Positions 52,235 to 61,026 of a stretch of 64,000 nucleotides of DNA are shown piece by piece. The DNA comes from Arthrobacter gallicola (GTDB taxonomy: Bacteria > Actinomycetota > Actinomycetes > Actinomycetales > Micrococcaceae). The notes below the pieces were generated by a model, which was given only the letters and a program-made list of their open reading frames with translations, had not been told where the DNA came from and made no database searches. Within the stretch, counting starts at the first letter, position 1. Each line of letters begins with the position of its first letter. The DNA lies in assembly GCF_014836775.1 (NCBI RefSeq), contig NZ_JACSQD010000003.1:162004-226003 (forward strand), given 5' to 3'. Position numbers and translations under genes: made by a program.

Positions 52235-53776
52235 ATGGTTACCTACATCGTCCGGCGGCTTTTGACCGCCGTGCTAATCCTCTTCGGGGCTTCCTTCCTC
52301 GTCTACCTCCTGACAGCGGCGTCAGGGGACCCCCTGCATGATCTGCGTGAAAACCCTGCCCCTAACCGGGAAGAACTGATCCGCAGCCGCATCGAGCTCC
52401 TGAACCTGGACGTCCCGGCCCCACTGCGCTATTTCCACTGGCTCGGCGGCGCCGTGAAATGCCTGGCGCCCTTCGTGGCCACCTGCGACCTGGGCCAGAG
52501 CGTCCAGGGTGAAGCCGTAACCGACGCCCTCGGCCGTGCCATGGGCGCCACGATCCTTCTGGTCACCACCGCAACGGTTCTGGCCATCATCGTGGGCATC
52601 TCCCTGGGTATCATCACCGCCCTGCGCCAGTACAGCTCACTGGACTACAGCGTGACCTTCATGGCCTTCCTGTTCTTCTCCCTGCCGATCTTCTGGCTGG
52701 CCGTCCTGCTCAAGGAATACGGTGCCATCGGCTTCAATGACTTCCTGGCCGACCCGACCATACCTATGTCCGTGGTCCTGGGAGTGGGATTGGCCAGCGG
52801 TCTGATCTGGGTTGTTTTCGCCGGCGGCTCCTGGCAGCGCCGCGGCGTCGCTTTCGCCGCAGGCTTCGCCGTTGCGGCCGTCATTCTCTACCTGCTCGGA
52901 CTAACCGGCTGGTTTACCGCCCCCAGTCTCGGGCCGGTGGTGATTGCCCTGACGGGCGTCGCCATCGCCTACGGGGTGACCCTGCTCAGCGCGGGGCTGA
53001 AAAACCGCAAGGCCCTGTATTCCGCCCTGATCACCGTGGCCATCGGGGTCATGGCCTACTACGCCGTCCAGCCGCTGCTGAACTCGGCTACCTGGATCAT
53101 GATCCTGCTGCTGGCACTGGCGACGGTCGCCGTCGGCTGCCTGGTGGGCTACCTCATGGGTGGTTACGACCGCGGGCAGAGCATGCGGGGCGCTGCCCTG
53201 ACCGGCCTGCTGGTTGGTGGTCTCATTGTCCTTGACCGGTTTATGTTCACCTGGCCTGCCTACATGGCCAACTCCCGGATCCGGGAAAGGCCCATCGCCA
53301 CCGTGGGTGCATCCACTCCGGGGCTCGACGGCGATTTCTGGATCAGTGGACTGGACACGTTCACCCACCTCCTGCTGCCCACCATCGCTCTCCTTCTGGC
53401 CTCCCTAGCCAGCTACAGCCGCTACTCGCGGGCATCGATGCTGGAAATCATGAACATGGACTACATCCGCACCGCCCGGGCAAAGGGCCTTTCGGAGCGC
53501 ACCGTGGTGATGCGCCATGCTTTCCGCAACGCTTTGATTCCGCTGGCCACCATCGTTGCCTTTGACATCGGCGCGCTGATCGGCGGCGCCGTCATCACCG
53601 AGCAGGTCTTCGCCTTCAGTGGCATGGGACAGATGTTCGTCCAGGCACTGCAGCGGGTTGATCCCAACCCGATCATGGGCTTCTTCCTGGTGACCGGCAT
53701 TCTGGCGCTGGTCTTCAACCTGGTGGCCGACCTTGTTTATACCGTCCTTGATCCGCGCGTAAGGGTGAAGTCATGA
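52235..53776 (+). CDS. Oligopeptide ABC transporter permease (DppB/OppB type) with a large membrane insert
   Basis: A 513-residue permease; most DppB proteins have ~310-340. The N-terminal TM helix (IVRRLLTAVLILFGASFLVY) and the GDP loop are typical, and the C-terminal EAA loop NMDYIRTARAKGLSERTVV is intact. Between roughly residues 170 and 340 lie about five or six extra hydrophobic segments not needed for the basic fold. ATG 52235 follows GAGG by ~11 nt; the frame is open 32 codons further without homology. It overlaps the second permease by 4 nt. Confidence 0.88.
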   Translation: MVTYIVRRLLTAVLILFGASFLVYLLTAASGDPLHDLRENPAPNREELIRSRIELLNLDVPAPLRYFHWLGGAVKCLAPFVATCDLGQSVQGEAVTDALGRAMGATILLVTTATVLAIIVGISLGIITALRQYSSLDYSVTFMAFLFFSLPIFWLAVLLKEYGAIGFNDFLADPTIPMSVVLGVGLASGLIWVVFAGGSWQRRGVAFAAGFAVAAVILYLLGLTGWFTAPSLGPVVIALTGVAIAYGVTLLSAGLKNRKALYSALITVAIGVMAYYAVQPLLNSATWIMILLLALATVAVGCLVGYLMGGYDRGQSMRGAALTGLLVGGLIVLDRFMFTWPAYMANSRIRERPIATVGASTPGLDGDFWISGLDTFTHLLLPTIALLLASLASYSRYSRASMLEIMNMDYIRTARAKGLSERTVVMRHAFRNALIPLATIVAFDIGALIGGAVITEQVFAFSGMGQMFVQALQRVDPNPIMGFFLVTGILALVFNLVADLVYTVLDPRVRVKS

Positions 53777-54789
53777 GCACGACGTTTTCCGCCGAAACCC
53801 CCTCCAATCCGCCCGGCACAGATCCTGAACTGCCCCAAGCCAAGGTTGTAGGACTGTCGCAGGGACAAATTGTCCGAAAGCGTTTCTTCGATAACACTGC
53901 GGCGATCATTTCGCTGGTGGTCTTTGCCTTGATCTGCGTCCTGGCGTTCACCTCCATTGGATTCGCTGGTATCCCCGGTTGGTGGAAGTACGACCACCGG
54001 CAGTTCACCGAGCAGATTAACGGCGGCGCGCCGACCTTCGTGAACATCTTCAACTGGGGTGAGCATCCCTTCGGCCAGGACCGGATTGGCCGGGACATGT
54101 TCGCCATGACCATGCGCGGGACGCAGCAGTCCATCATCGTGATGTTCCTGGTCGGCGCCATTGCCTGTGTGGTTGGTTCCGTGGTCGGAGCTGCCGCGGG
54201 CTACTTCCGGGGCTGGGTTGAAGCTGTGCTGATGCGCCTGACGGACGTCGTTATCATCATTCCGATCATCGTGATGGCCGCAGTCCTGGGCCAGATCGCC
54301 AACCGCCTGGTTGGGGAAGGAATCGGCGTTATCCTGCTGGGCATCTTCCTGGGCCTGGCGACCTGGACGTCGCTGGCCCGGCTGGTGCGCGGAGAGTTCC
54401 TCTCGCTGCGCGAACGGGAATTTGTCGACGCGGCCCGGATCGCCGGCGCTTCCAACAACCGGATCATCTTCAAGCACATCCTGCCCAATGCGGTGGGTGT
54501 GATCATTGTGAACACCACGCTGCTGATGTCAACGGCCATCCTGCTGGAGACCTCGCTCAGCTACATCGGGTTCGGTGTGCAGCCTCCGGACACCTCCCTG
54601 GGGCTGCTGGTCAGCCAGAATCAGGAAGCATTCCAGACCCGCCCGTGGCTGTTCTGGTGGCCCGGCCTGTTCATCGTGTCGATCTGCCTGTGCATCAACT
54701 TCATCGGCGACGGCCTGCGGGATGCTTTCGATCCGCGGCAGAAGAAGTTCAACGCCAAAAAGGTCAAAACGAAGACAGTAGGCAGCTAG
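53773..54789 (+). CDS. Oligopeptide ABC transporter permease (DppC/OppC type)
   Basis: A 338-residue permease with the OppC_N segment (KRFFDNTAAIISLVVFALI) and the core transport domain. The substrate-family motif HPFGQDRIGRDMFAMTM precedes it, and the ATPase-contact loop is REFVDAARIAGASNNRIIF. About six TM helices. ATG overlaps the upstream stop (ATGA). The C-terminal tail is lysine-rich. The next gene in the pathway, the ATPase, is separated by an opposite-strand PH-domain gene. Confidence 0.92.
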   Translation: MSTTFSAETPSNPPGTDPELPQAKVVGLSQGQIVRKRFFDNTAAIISLVVFALICVLAFTSIGFAGIPGWWKYDHRQFTEQINGGAPTFVNIFNWGEHPFGQDRIGRDMFAMTMRGTQQSIIVMFLVGAIACVVGSVVGAAAGYFRGWVEAVLMRLTDVVIIIPIIVMAAVLGQIANRLVGEGIGVILLGIFLGLATWTSLARLVRGEFLSLREREFVDAARIAGASNNRIIFKHILPNAVGVIIVNTTLLMSTAILLETSLSYIGFGVQPPDTSLGLLVSQNQEAFQTRPWLFWWPGLFIVSICLCINFIGDGLRDAFDPRQKKFNAKKVKTKTVGS

Positions 54790-54821
54790 TGGGAATGCTG
54801 CTGTCCCGGAGGGGGCTGGGC

Positions 54822-55451
54822 TTAGGCCAGTCCCGTCAGGGCGAAGAGCGCAACAGCCAGGCCCGGCAAGCCCAGCAGCCAGCGCCAGTTGGCCGTGCTG
54901 CGGACCGTCGCAGCGTCCGTCTGGTCCGCGTCGATTCCACCGGCATTCACCAGGGCCTCCCAGCGGCTGCGGACCAGCCGTGCGGCCTGTCCGGAGTCGG
55001 TGTGGCTGAGGTCGCCGGGACGGACCGAGCCGCCGGCACCGTACGTGGTCCCCGGGAGGTTGCGGACATGTTCGGGCTTTCCCGTGTGGGTGCCCCAGAC
55101 GCCCGGCGCCGGAGCCGCCCAGGCCGTGTAGGAACCGTGTGGTGTGATGAGCTTCAGAGCGAAGCGCGTGTCCACATGGATCAGTGCGGCCCAGGGAACT
55201 TCGATGGTCCGGAACGGATTCTGCAGAGCCACACCATCGGTATCCACGCGGACGCACGGATACCAGAACAGCCAGCTGGCCACCGCGGGAATGAGCAGCA
55301 GGGGAGCCGTGGCCAGCAGCCCGGAAAACCCGGAGCTCAGGAACGCGGACACCATGGCCGCCAGAGCCAGCAGCCCGGCAATTCCGGTGAACCACAGGGT
55401 GCTCCGGGGACGGAAAACGGCAGGCTCAGGCTTGCTCATCGGGATCGACAT
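54822..55451 (-). CDS. PH-domain membrane protein (low-molecular-weight antigen CFP6-like)
   Basis: A 209-residue protein with two adjacent TM helices near the N-terminus (residues ~18-36 and 42-62), a bacterial PH-like domain (VRVDTDGVALQNPFRTIEVPW, core VPWAALIHVDTRF) and a last TM helix near the C-terminus. It resembles the actinobacterial CFP6/Rv3004 type; function unknown. ATG 55451 is used because the longer frame has no homologous sequence. It lies on the opposite strand inside the peptide-transport cluster, between dppC and the ATPase. Confidence 0.75.
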   Translation of the reverse strand: MSIPMSKPEPAVFRPRSTLWFTGIAGLLALAAMVSAFLSSGFSGLLATAPLLLIPAVASWLFWYPCVRVDTDGVALQNPFRTIEVPWAALIHVDTRFALKLITPHGSYTAWAAPAPGVWGTHTGKPEHVRNLPGTTYGAGGSVRPGDLSHTDSGQAARLVRSRWEALVNAGGIDADQTDAATVRSTANWRWLLGLPGLAVALFALTGLA

Positions 55452-55542
55452 ACCCCCATCGTTACAGCATTTCCAGGAACCCCTGCAATCGGCCCGATGA
55501 CCCGGGACCGGCGCGCAGCCTGGACGGAAGGAAACCACCGCC

Positions 55543-57375
55543 ATGACTGAAACCATTATTGGAAGTTCGGGCACAGCCAGCAGCCAGGAACGGCCCCCGG
55601 TCCTGGAGGTACGCGGCCTCTCGGTTGACTTTGGCGTGGATAAGGAATGGGTGCCCGCCGCCGTCGAACTGAATTACCACGTCAACGCCGGTGAAGTCCT
55701 GGCCATCGTGGGAGAGTCCGGATCCGGCAAGAGCGCAAGCTCCATGGCGCTGCTGGGCTTGCTGCCCACGAACTCCCGGGTAACCGGCGAAGTCCTGCTG
55801 GACGGCAAGTCCCTGCTGGGACTCTCGCCGCACAAGCTCCGCCAGGTCCGCGGCAACGACGTCGCGGTGATTTTCCAGGAGCCGATGACGGCGCTGAACC
55901 CGGTCTACACGGTGGGTTTCCAGATTATGGAGACGCTGCGGCTGCACAACGAAATCTCCCCGGACGAAGCGAAGCAGCGTGCACTGAAACTGCTGGCCAT
56001 GGTGGAGCTGCCGGACCCGGAGAAAGCATTCAAGTCCTACCCCCACCAGCTTTCGGGCGGCCAGCGGCAGCGTGCCATGATCGCCCAGTCCCTGTCCTGT
56101 GATCCGAAGCTGCTGATCGCGGATGAGCCGACGACGGCCCTGGACGTGACCGTCCAGGCCGAAATCCTCGACCTGATGCGGAACCTGCGCACCAAGCTGA
56201 ATTCGGCCATTGTCCTCATTACCCACGACATGGGCGTAGTGGCGGACCTTGCCGACCGGATCGCCGTGATGCGCCACGGCGTCATAGTGGAGACCGGGAC
56301 GGCCAAGGAAATCTTCGCAAATCCGCAGCACCCCTACACTCAGGCGCTCCTGGAGTCCGTTCCGCACCTGGGACAGGGATCCGTTGGGGAGGACGTGGAC
56401 GTGGTCGCTGCCCTGGCAGCAGCAACCAACGTTGAGCTGGAAACGGTGGACCAGGCCGAGCTGGCCCGCCGTGAGGAAATCGTCCTCGCCGGCCTGGACA
56501 CCGCCTCATCTGCGGCAGGTGCTCCGGCGGCCGAACCGGTGCTGGTGCTGGAAAACGTTGCCATCGAATACCCCAAGCAGGGCCGCGTCGCGGCGTTCCG
56601 CGCCGTCGAAGGCGCGAATCTCTCGATCTTCCCCGGACAGGTCATGGGCCTGGTGGGTGAGTCCGGTTCGGGTAAGACGACGATCGGACGCGCCGCCGTG
56701 GGCCTGCTGCCCGTTGCCGAGGGCGAACTGCGCGTGGTGGGCACGGACATCTCGGAACTGAAGCCCAACTCCAAGGCCATGCACCAGCTCCGCCGGCAGG
56801 TGGGCATGGTCTTCCAGGATCCGTCCTCTTCCCTCAACCCCCGGCTACCGATCGGCGAGAGCATCGGTGAACCGATGTTCCTGGCAGGAGAGGCCAAGGG
56901 GGCCGCGCTCCAACAGCGGATCGAAGAACTCCTGGACCAGGTGGAACTTCCCCGCGCCTACCGCAACCGGTACCCGCATGAGCTTTCCGGCGGCCAGAAG
57001 CAGCGCGTGGGTATTGCCCGTGCCCTGTCCCTGAAGCCCAAGCTCATGGTGGCGGATGAACCGACGTCGGCCCTGGACGTTTCGGTGCAGGCCAAGGTGC
57101 TGGAGCTGTTCCAGAACCTGCAGCGGGAACTCGGTTTCGCCTGTCTCTTTGTCACGCACGACCTGGCGGTTGTGGACGTGCTGGCGGACAACATCTGCGT
57201 GATGCGCCACGGCCGGATCGTGGAACAGGGCACCCGCGACCAGATCCTGCGGAATCCGCAGCAGGAATACACCCAGCGTCTGATCGCCGCCGTGCCGCTT
57301 CCGGACCCGGATAAGCAGCGCGAGCGCCGGGAGCTGCGGGCCAAGCTGAACGCCGGGTCCGGCGCCCTGGACTAG
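55543..57375 (+). CDS. Fused two-domain oligopeptide ABC transporter ATPase (DppD-DppF type)
   Basis: A 610-residue protein holding two complete ATPase domains. The first (residues ~20-270) has GESGSGKSAS, LSGGQRQRAMIAQSL and LLIADEPTTALD. The second (~325-590) has GESGSGKTTIG, LSGGQKQRVGIARAL and LMVADEPTSALD. Oligopeptide C-terminal tails are seen after each (NPQHPYTQALLESVP, NPQQEYTQRLIAAVP). One polypeptide thus supplies both sites for the permease pair. GGAAGG lies ~11 nt upstream of the ATG. It needs its own promoter or read-through past the PH gene. Confidence 0.93.
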   Translation: MTETIIGSSGTASSQERPPVLEVRGLSVDFGVDKEWVPAAVELNYHVNAGEVLAIVGESGSGKSASSMALLGLLPTNSRVTGEVLLDGKSLLGLSPHKLRQVRGNDVAVIFQEPMTALNPVYTVGFQIMETLRLHNEISPDEAKQRALKLLAMVELPDPEKAFKSYPHQLSGGQRQRAMIAQSLSCDPKLLIADEPTTALDVTVQAEILDLMRNLRTKLNSAIVLITHDMGVVADLADRIAVMRHGVIVETGTAKEIFANPQHPYTQALLESVPHLGQGSVGEDVDVVAALAAATNVELETVDQAELARREEIVLAGLDTASSAAGAPAAEPVLVLENVAIEYPKQGRVAAFRAVEGANLSIFPGQVMGLVGESGSGKTTIGRAAVGLLPVAEGELRVVGTDISELKPNSKAMHQLRRQVGMVFQDPSSSLNPRLPIGESIGEPMFLAGEAKGAALQQRIEELLDQVELPRAYRNRYPHELSGGQKQRVGIARALSLKPKLMVADEPTSALDVSVQAKVLELFQNLQRELGFACLFVTHDLAVVDVLADNICVMRHGRIVEQGTRDQILRNPQQEYTQRLIAAVPLPDPDKQRERRELRAKLNAGSGALD

Positions 57376-57397
57376 TTCTGCCCGGCTGTCTCTCCAG

Positions 57398-57440
57398 AGG
57401 AAGGCCCTCACCGCCTAAACGGGCTGGTGGGGGCCTTCCT
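57398..57440 (+). terminator. Terminator after the fused ATPase gene
   Basis: AGGAAGGCCC (57398-57407) pairs with GGGCCTTCCT (57431-57440), extended by TCACC/GGTGG with one G-T pair. There is no T-run. Flanking CTGTCT and AGACAG segments can lengthen the stem. Confidence 0.7.
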
Positions 57441-57471
57441 GCCTGCCTGGAGACAGCGCATTAGGGAACCT

Positions 57472-57641
57472 TTGCCAAAACGACTAGAATGGTACGGTGC
57501 CCGCTGACGGCGGCCTCTCGGCGATTTCTTACACGTGTGTTCCTACGCAGCATTTGTATAGAACTGCCGGACTATCCGGAATCGAACTCCGGACCACTGT
57601 GAATCATCCCGAACGTTTACCAATGAATTGAGTCTTCACGC
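57472..57641 (+). promoter_or_regulatory. Candidate promoter and long leader of typA
   Basis: TTGCCA (57472-57477), 15-nt spacer, TACGGT (57493-57498). A start near 57505 would leave a ~137-nt leader. Within it TCCGGA (57576-57581) can pair with the second TCCGGA (57589-57594) around a 7-nt loop. No ribosome site precedes ATG 57642, so leader structure may matter. Confidence 0.35.
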
Positions 57642-59564
57642 ATGTCAGAAACCAACACGGCTGTGAACAGCGCTGTGCGAAGCGACCTCCGGAACGTTGC
57701 TATTGTGGCCCACGTTGACCACGGCAAAACGACCCTCGTCGACGCCATGCTCAAGCAGACGAACTCCTTCGCATCCCACGGAGACGTTGAAGAACGCGTG
57801 ATGGACTCCGGCGACTTGGAGCGCGAAAAGGGCATCACCATCCTGGCCAAGAACACCACGGTGTTCTACAACGGTCCGGCGGCCAAGGGCGAAACCATCA
57901 CCATCAACGTGATCGACACCCCCGGCCACGCCGACTTCGGTGGCGAGGTGGAGCGCGGCCTGTCCATGGTGGACGGTGTTGTGCTCCTCGTTGACGCCTC
58001 CGAGGGCCCGCTGCCCCAGACCCGCTTCGTGCTGCGCAAGGCCCTTGCCGCCAAGCTGCCGGTGATCCTGCTGGTCAACAAGACCGACCGCCCCGATGCC
58101 CGCATTGACGAGGTTGTCAGCGAAGCCATGGACCTGCTCCTGGGCCTGGCCTCCGACCTCGCGGACGAAGTTCCGGACCTGGACCTGGACCTGGTCCTGA
58201 ACGTTCCCGTTGTCTACGCCGCAGCCCGTGTGGGTGCCGCGTCCCTGGAGCAGCCGGCCGATGGCCAGGCTCCGGCCAACGACAACCTGGAACCGCTGTT
58301 CCAGACCATCATTGATCACATCCCGGCCCCGACGTACGACCCCGAGGGTGTCCTGCAGGCACACGTGACCAACCTGGACGCCTCGCCGTTCCTTGGCCGC
58401 CTCGCGCTGCTGCGCATCTTCAACGGCACCCTGCGCAAGGGGCAGCAGGTTGCCTGGGCCCGTGCCGACGGCACCATGAAGACCGTCAAGATCACCGAGC
58501 TTCTGGCCACGAAGGCACTGGAACGCGTTCCGGCCGAATCCGCTGGACCCGGTGAAATCGTCGCCGTCGCCGGCATCGAAGACATCACCATCGGTGAAAC
58601 CCTCACCGACGTCGACAACCCCAAGCCGCTCCCGCTGATCACGGTCGACGATCCCGCGATCTCGATGACCATCGGTATCAACACCTCGCCGCTCGCCGGC
58701 AAGGTCAAGGGCGCGAAGGTCACCGCACGCCAGGTCAAGGACCGCCTCGACAAGGAACTGATCGGCAACGTCTCGCTCCGCGTGCTGCCGACCGAGCGTC
58801 CCGACGCCTGGGAAGTCCAGGGCCGCGGCGAGCTCGCCCTGGCCATCCTCGTGGAGCAGATGCGCCGCGAAGGCTTCGAACTCACCGTCGGCAAGCCGCA
58901 GGTTGTGACCAAGCTGATCGACGGCAAGGTCCACGAGCCGATGGAGCACATGACCATCGACGTACCCGAGGAATACCTTGGCGCTGTCACCCAGCTGCTG
59001 GCCGCCCGCAAGGGCCGTATGGTCAACATGGCCAACCACGGCACCGGCTGGGTCCGCATGGAGTTCATTGTTCCGGCTCGTGGCCTGATCGGCTTCCGCA
59101 CCCGGTTCCTGACTGAAACCCGCGGCGCCGGCATCTCCGCCTCCATCGCCGAGGGCTACGAGCCGTGGGCCGGCCCCATCGAATACCGCACCAACGGTTC
59201 GATGATCGCCGACCGCGCCGGTGTGGTTACTCCGTTCGCCATGATCAACCTGCAGGAACGCGGATCCTTCTTCGTGGAGCCGACCTCCGAGGTTTACGAG
59301 GGCATGATCGTCGGTGAGAACTCACGCGCCGATGACATGGACGTGAACATCACCAAGGAAAAGAAGCTCACCAACATGCGTGCAGCCTCCTCAGACACGT
59401 TCGAGAACCTGACCCCGCCGCGGAAGCTGACCCTGGAGGAATCCCTCGAATTCGCCCGTGAGGACGAATGCGTTGAGGTCACCCCCGAGTCGATCCGCAT
59501 CCGCAAGCTCATTCTGGACGCCAACGAGCGCGCCAAGGCCAACCGCGCCCGCGCAAAGGCCTAG
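57642..59564 (+). CDS. typA: Ribosome-associated translational GTPase TypA/BipA
   Basis: A 640-residue EF-G-like GTPase acting on ribosome assembly and stress adaptation. G motifs are AHVDHGKTTLVD (residues ~24-35), DTPGHADFGGE and NKTDR. EF-G domain III, then domain V (EYLGAVTQLLAARKGRMVNM), then the TypA-specific C-terminal domain (GSFFVEPTSEVYEGMIVGEN, ending in a basic tail) follow. The start shows no Shine-Dalgarno site. A membrane-protein gene follows closely. Confidence 0.96.
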   Translation: MSETNTAVNSAVRSDLRNVAIVAHVDHGKTTLVDAMLKQTNSFASHGDVEERVMDSGDLEREKGITILAKNTTVFYNGPAAKGETITINVIDTPGHADFGGEVERGLSMVDGVVLLVDASEGPLPQTRFVLRKALAAKLPVILLVNKTDRPDARIDEVVSEAMDLLLGLASDLADEVPDLDLDLVLNVPVVYAAARVGAASLEQPADGQAPANDNLEPLFQTIIDHIPAPTYDPEGVLQAHVTNLDASPFLGRLALLRIFNGTLRKGQQVAWARADGTMKTVKITELLATKALERVPAESAGPGEIVAVAGIEDITIGETLTDVDNPKPLPLITVDDPAISMTIGINTSPLAGKVKGAKVTARQVKDRLDKELIGNVSLRVLPTERPDAWEVQGRGELALAILVEQMRREGFELTVGKPQVVTKLIDGKVHEPMEHMTIDVPEEYLGAVTQLLAARKGRMVNMANHGTGWVRMEFIVPARGLIGFRTRFLTETRGAGISASIAEGYEPWAGPIEYRTNGSMIADRAGVVTPFAMINLQERGSFFVEPTSEVYEGMIVGENSRADDMDVNITKEKKLTNMRAASSDTFENLTPPRKLTLEESLEFAREDECVEVTPESIRIRKLILDANERAKANRARAKA

Positions 59565-59619
59565 CACCATCGCCACGGCAGCCACTTCCGGTCACCGGGT
59601 CCCGCGTCTGCGGGGCCCG

Positions 59620-60126
59620 GTGGCCGTGGTTCTGGGTGCCGTGGCAGCGGCCGTCCTGGGGACGTCGCTGCACGCCCAGACGATCTTCGCCGGGGAAACG
59701 GCCCTGCCGCTCGGAGCGGCCGGTGCGCTGGTGTTCAGCGCCGCCGCCGCCGTTCTGGCCGGCCTGTGGGCCCGTTCCATCCTGGTCAGTGCCCTGACCG
59801 GGGCGTTGACCTATGTTTTGCTGGGATTCTTTACCCTCGATGTCTTCGGCGGTCCGCTGATCGTTACCGGAACCGTCTCTGACCTGAACCTGCCGGTCAC
59901 CACCGCCGGACTGATCTGGATTTACGGGCAGGCAGCCGCAACAGTCGCTGCGGTGCTTATCACTGCGCGCGTGCTGCGCCGGGAAGCCGCGTTCCAGCGC
60001 TCGGTGGCTGCGCACTCGGTGGCTGCGCAGGAGCCCCTGGGCTACGGGACCGATCCGGGATACCGTCCCGGCGAAGCCGGAACCATGCAGGGCGGAGAGA
60101 CCGGCCGGCAGGAACCGCCCGCCTAG
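59620..60126 (+). CDS. Small membrane protein of unknown function
   Basis: A protein of about 168 residues with four hydrophobic segments (VVLGAVAAAVLGTSL, AAGALVFSAAAAVLAGLWA, ILVSALTGALTYVLLGFF, LIWIYGQAAATVAAVLITA) and a hydrophilic tail rich in Gly, Glu and Pro. No family is recognised. The start is uncertain: the frame is open back into typA and the first sensible start is GTG 59620, although residues upstream (SGHRVPRLRGP) look part of the protein. It overlaps the convergent regulator by 4 nt at their stops. Confidence 0.6.
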   Translation: MAVVLGAVAAAVLGTSLHAQTIFAGETALPLGAAGALVFSAAAAVLAGLWARSILVSALTGALTYVLLGFFTLDVFGGPLIVTGTVSDLNLPVTTAGLIWIYGQAAATVAAVLITARVLRREAAFQRSVAAHSVAAQEPLGYGTDPGYRPGEAGTMQGGETGRQEPPA

Positions 60127-60620
60127 TTTCCCGCGGGGTCCAGGTGATGGGCCAGCAGGAGCGAGGTCGGCGTACCGTCGGCATCCGGTCCGCGCGCAGC
60201 GTACTCATCGAAGACCGCCCGCAGCTTAGCCATCATGGCGCTGCGGTTTTCCTCGTTAAGGCACACGCCCATCCGCACCACATCAATGTCGGCCGGAGAC
60301 AGGCCTTCAATTTCCTGCCGGAAGGTCTCCAGCAGCACCGCCTTCGTGCCTTCCGGGAGTGACGTCTGCCAGCTCAGGCCGGTGGCACGGTAGGGGATTT
60401 CCTTCGCCCCGCGGTTGCCTGTGCGTGGTTCCCCGGCGCGCAGGAACCCGGTGCTCAGCAGCGTCCGGACATGATGCAGAGCCGTTGCCGGATTCAGCTC
60501 CAGCGCCTCGGCAATTTCCTTGTTCGTCCGTTCCCGGTGCAGGCACAGCCGCAGGATGCGCACCCGCACGGGAGAACTTAGGGCCCGTCCACGGGCTTGA
60601 ACTACCTCATCGCTCGGCAT
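60123..60620 (-). CDS. Winged-helix (ArsR-type) transcriptional regulator
   Basis: A 165-residue DNA-binding protein. The N-terminal wHTH reads LSSPVRVRILRLCLHRERTN, with the recognition part EIAEALELNPATALHHVRTL and a wing ending EIPYRATGL. The C-terminal half (PADIDVVRMGVCLNEENRSAM) has an unknown ligand or dimer role. No metal-binding cysteine cluster is seen, so it is not a classic metal sensor. ATG 60620 lies 6 nt after a TATGCT box; GTG 60623 would add one residue. Confidence 0.8.
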   Translation of the reverse strand: MPSDEVVQARGRALSSPVRVRILRLCLHRERTNKEIAEALELNPATALHHVRTLLSTGFLRAGEPRTGNRGAKEIPYRATGLSWQTSLPEGTKAVLLETFRQEIEGLSPADIDVVRMGVCLNEENRSAMMAKLRAVFDEYAARGPDADGTPTSLLLAHHLDPAGN

Positions 60621-60626
60621 CACCTC

Positions 60627-60632
60627 AGCATA
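60627..60632 (-). promoter_or_regulatory. -10 box TATGCT, leaderless start of the regulator gene
   Basis: On the minus strand TATGCT ends 6 nt before ATG 60620; GAGGTG between them is too close for a normal ribosome site. Confidence 0.4.
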
Positions 60633-60662
60633 CGCCCGCGGGTCCTGGCCCTTCGGCCGGGA

Positions 60663-60902
60663 TCAGGGTGCCGAGCGCGGTCGGCGCCGCGGGGGAGCGT
60701 CCGGGACGGGTTTGCCGGCGGTCACCGCATCCCAGGCGATAAAAACCTCCCCGGTCCGGGTGGCTATCGTGCAGCCGGCGGGGTCCAGCGCCGTGATGGT
60801 TCCCAGTGCATCGGTGAGCCCGCCCTCGATCCGGTAGCGGACGACGGCGCGGCTCCCGGTACCAGCCGCGCGCAGGCGGGATTCGGGCGTCTGGGAAGTC
60901 AT
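60663..60902 (-). CDS. Small SH3-like protein, resembling the N-terminal domain of Rv0428c-type GNAT proteins
   Basis: A 79-residue protein, likely a small beta barrel: SRAVVRYRIEGGLTDALGTI, ALDPAGCTIATRTGEVFIAW, then DAVTAGKPVP. This pattern matches the SH3-like domain at the N-terminus of some actinobacterial GNAT acetyltransferases, but here no acetyltransferase domain follows. It is divergent from fdxA. The similarity is judged by eye. The start fits a TACTAT box 6 nt upstream. Confidence 0.55.
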   Translation of the reverse strand: MTSQTPESRLRAAGTGSRAVVRYRIEGGLTDALGTITALDPAGCTIATRTGEVFIAWDAVTAGKPVPDAPPRRRPRSAP

Positions 60903-60908
60903 CGTTAC

Positions 60909-60914
60909 ATAGTA
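60909..60914 (-). promoter_or_regulatory. -10 box TACTAT, leaderless start of the SH3-like gene
   Basis: On the minus strand TACTAT ends 6 nt before ATG 60902. Confidence 0.45.
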
Positions 60915-61026
60915 CGCGCGGGCCCTCCGGCTGGGAGATAATGGTGTGGGCTACTAACGTGGAAGCATTACCTCGTGGACAGCCGCTGATCGGCGGTATT
61001 CCGCACACCAAGGAAGGCAAAGGGAC

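Noticed and set aside
57560..57610. tRNA T-arm-like sequence on the minus strand (TTCGATT within TCCGGA repeats)
   Set aside because: No acceptor stem, anticodon arm or D-arm can be placed around it; treated as a leader hairpin.
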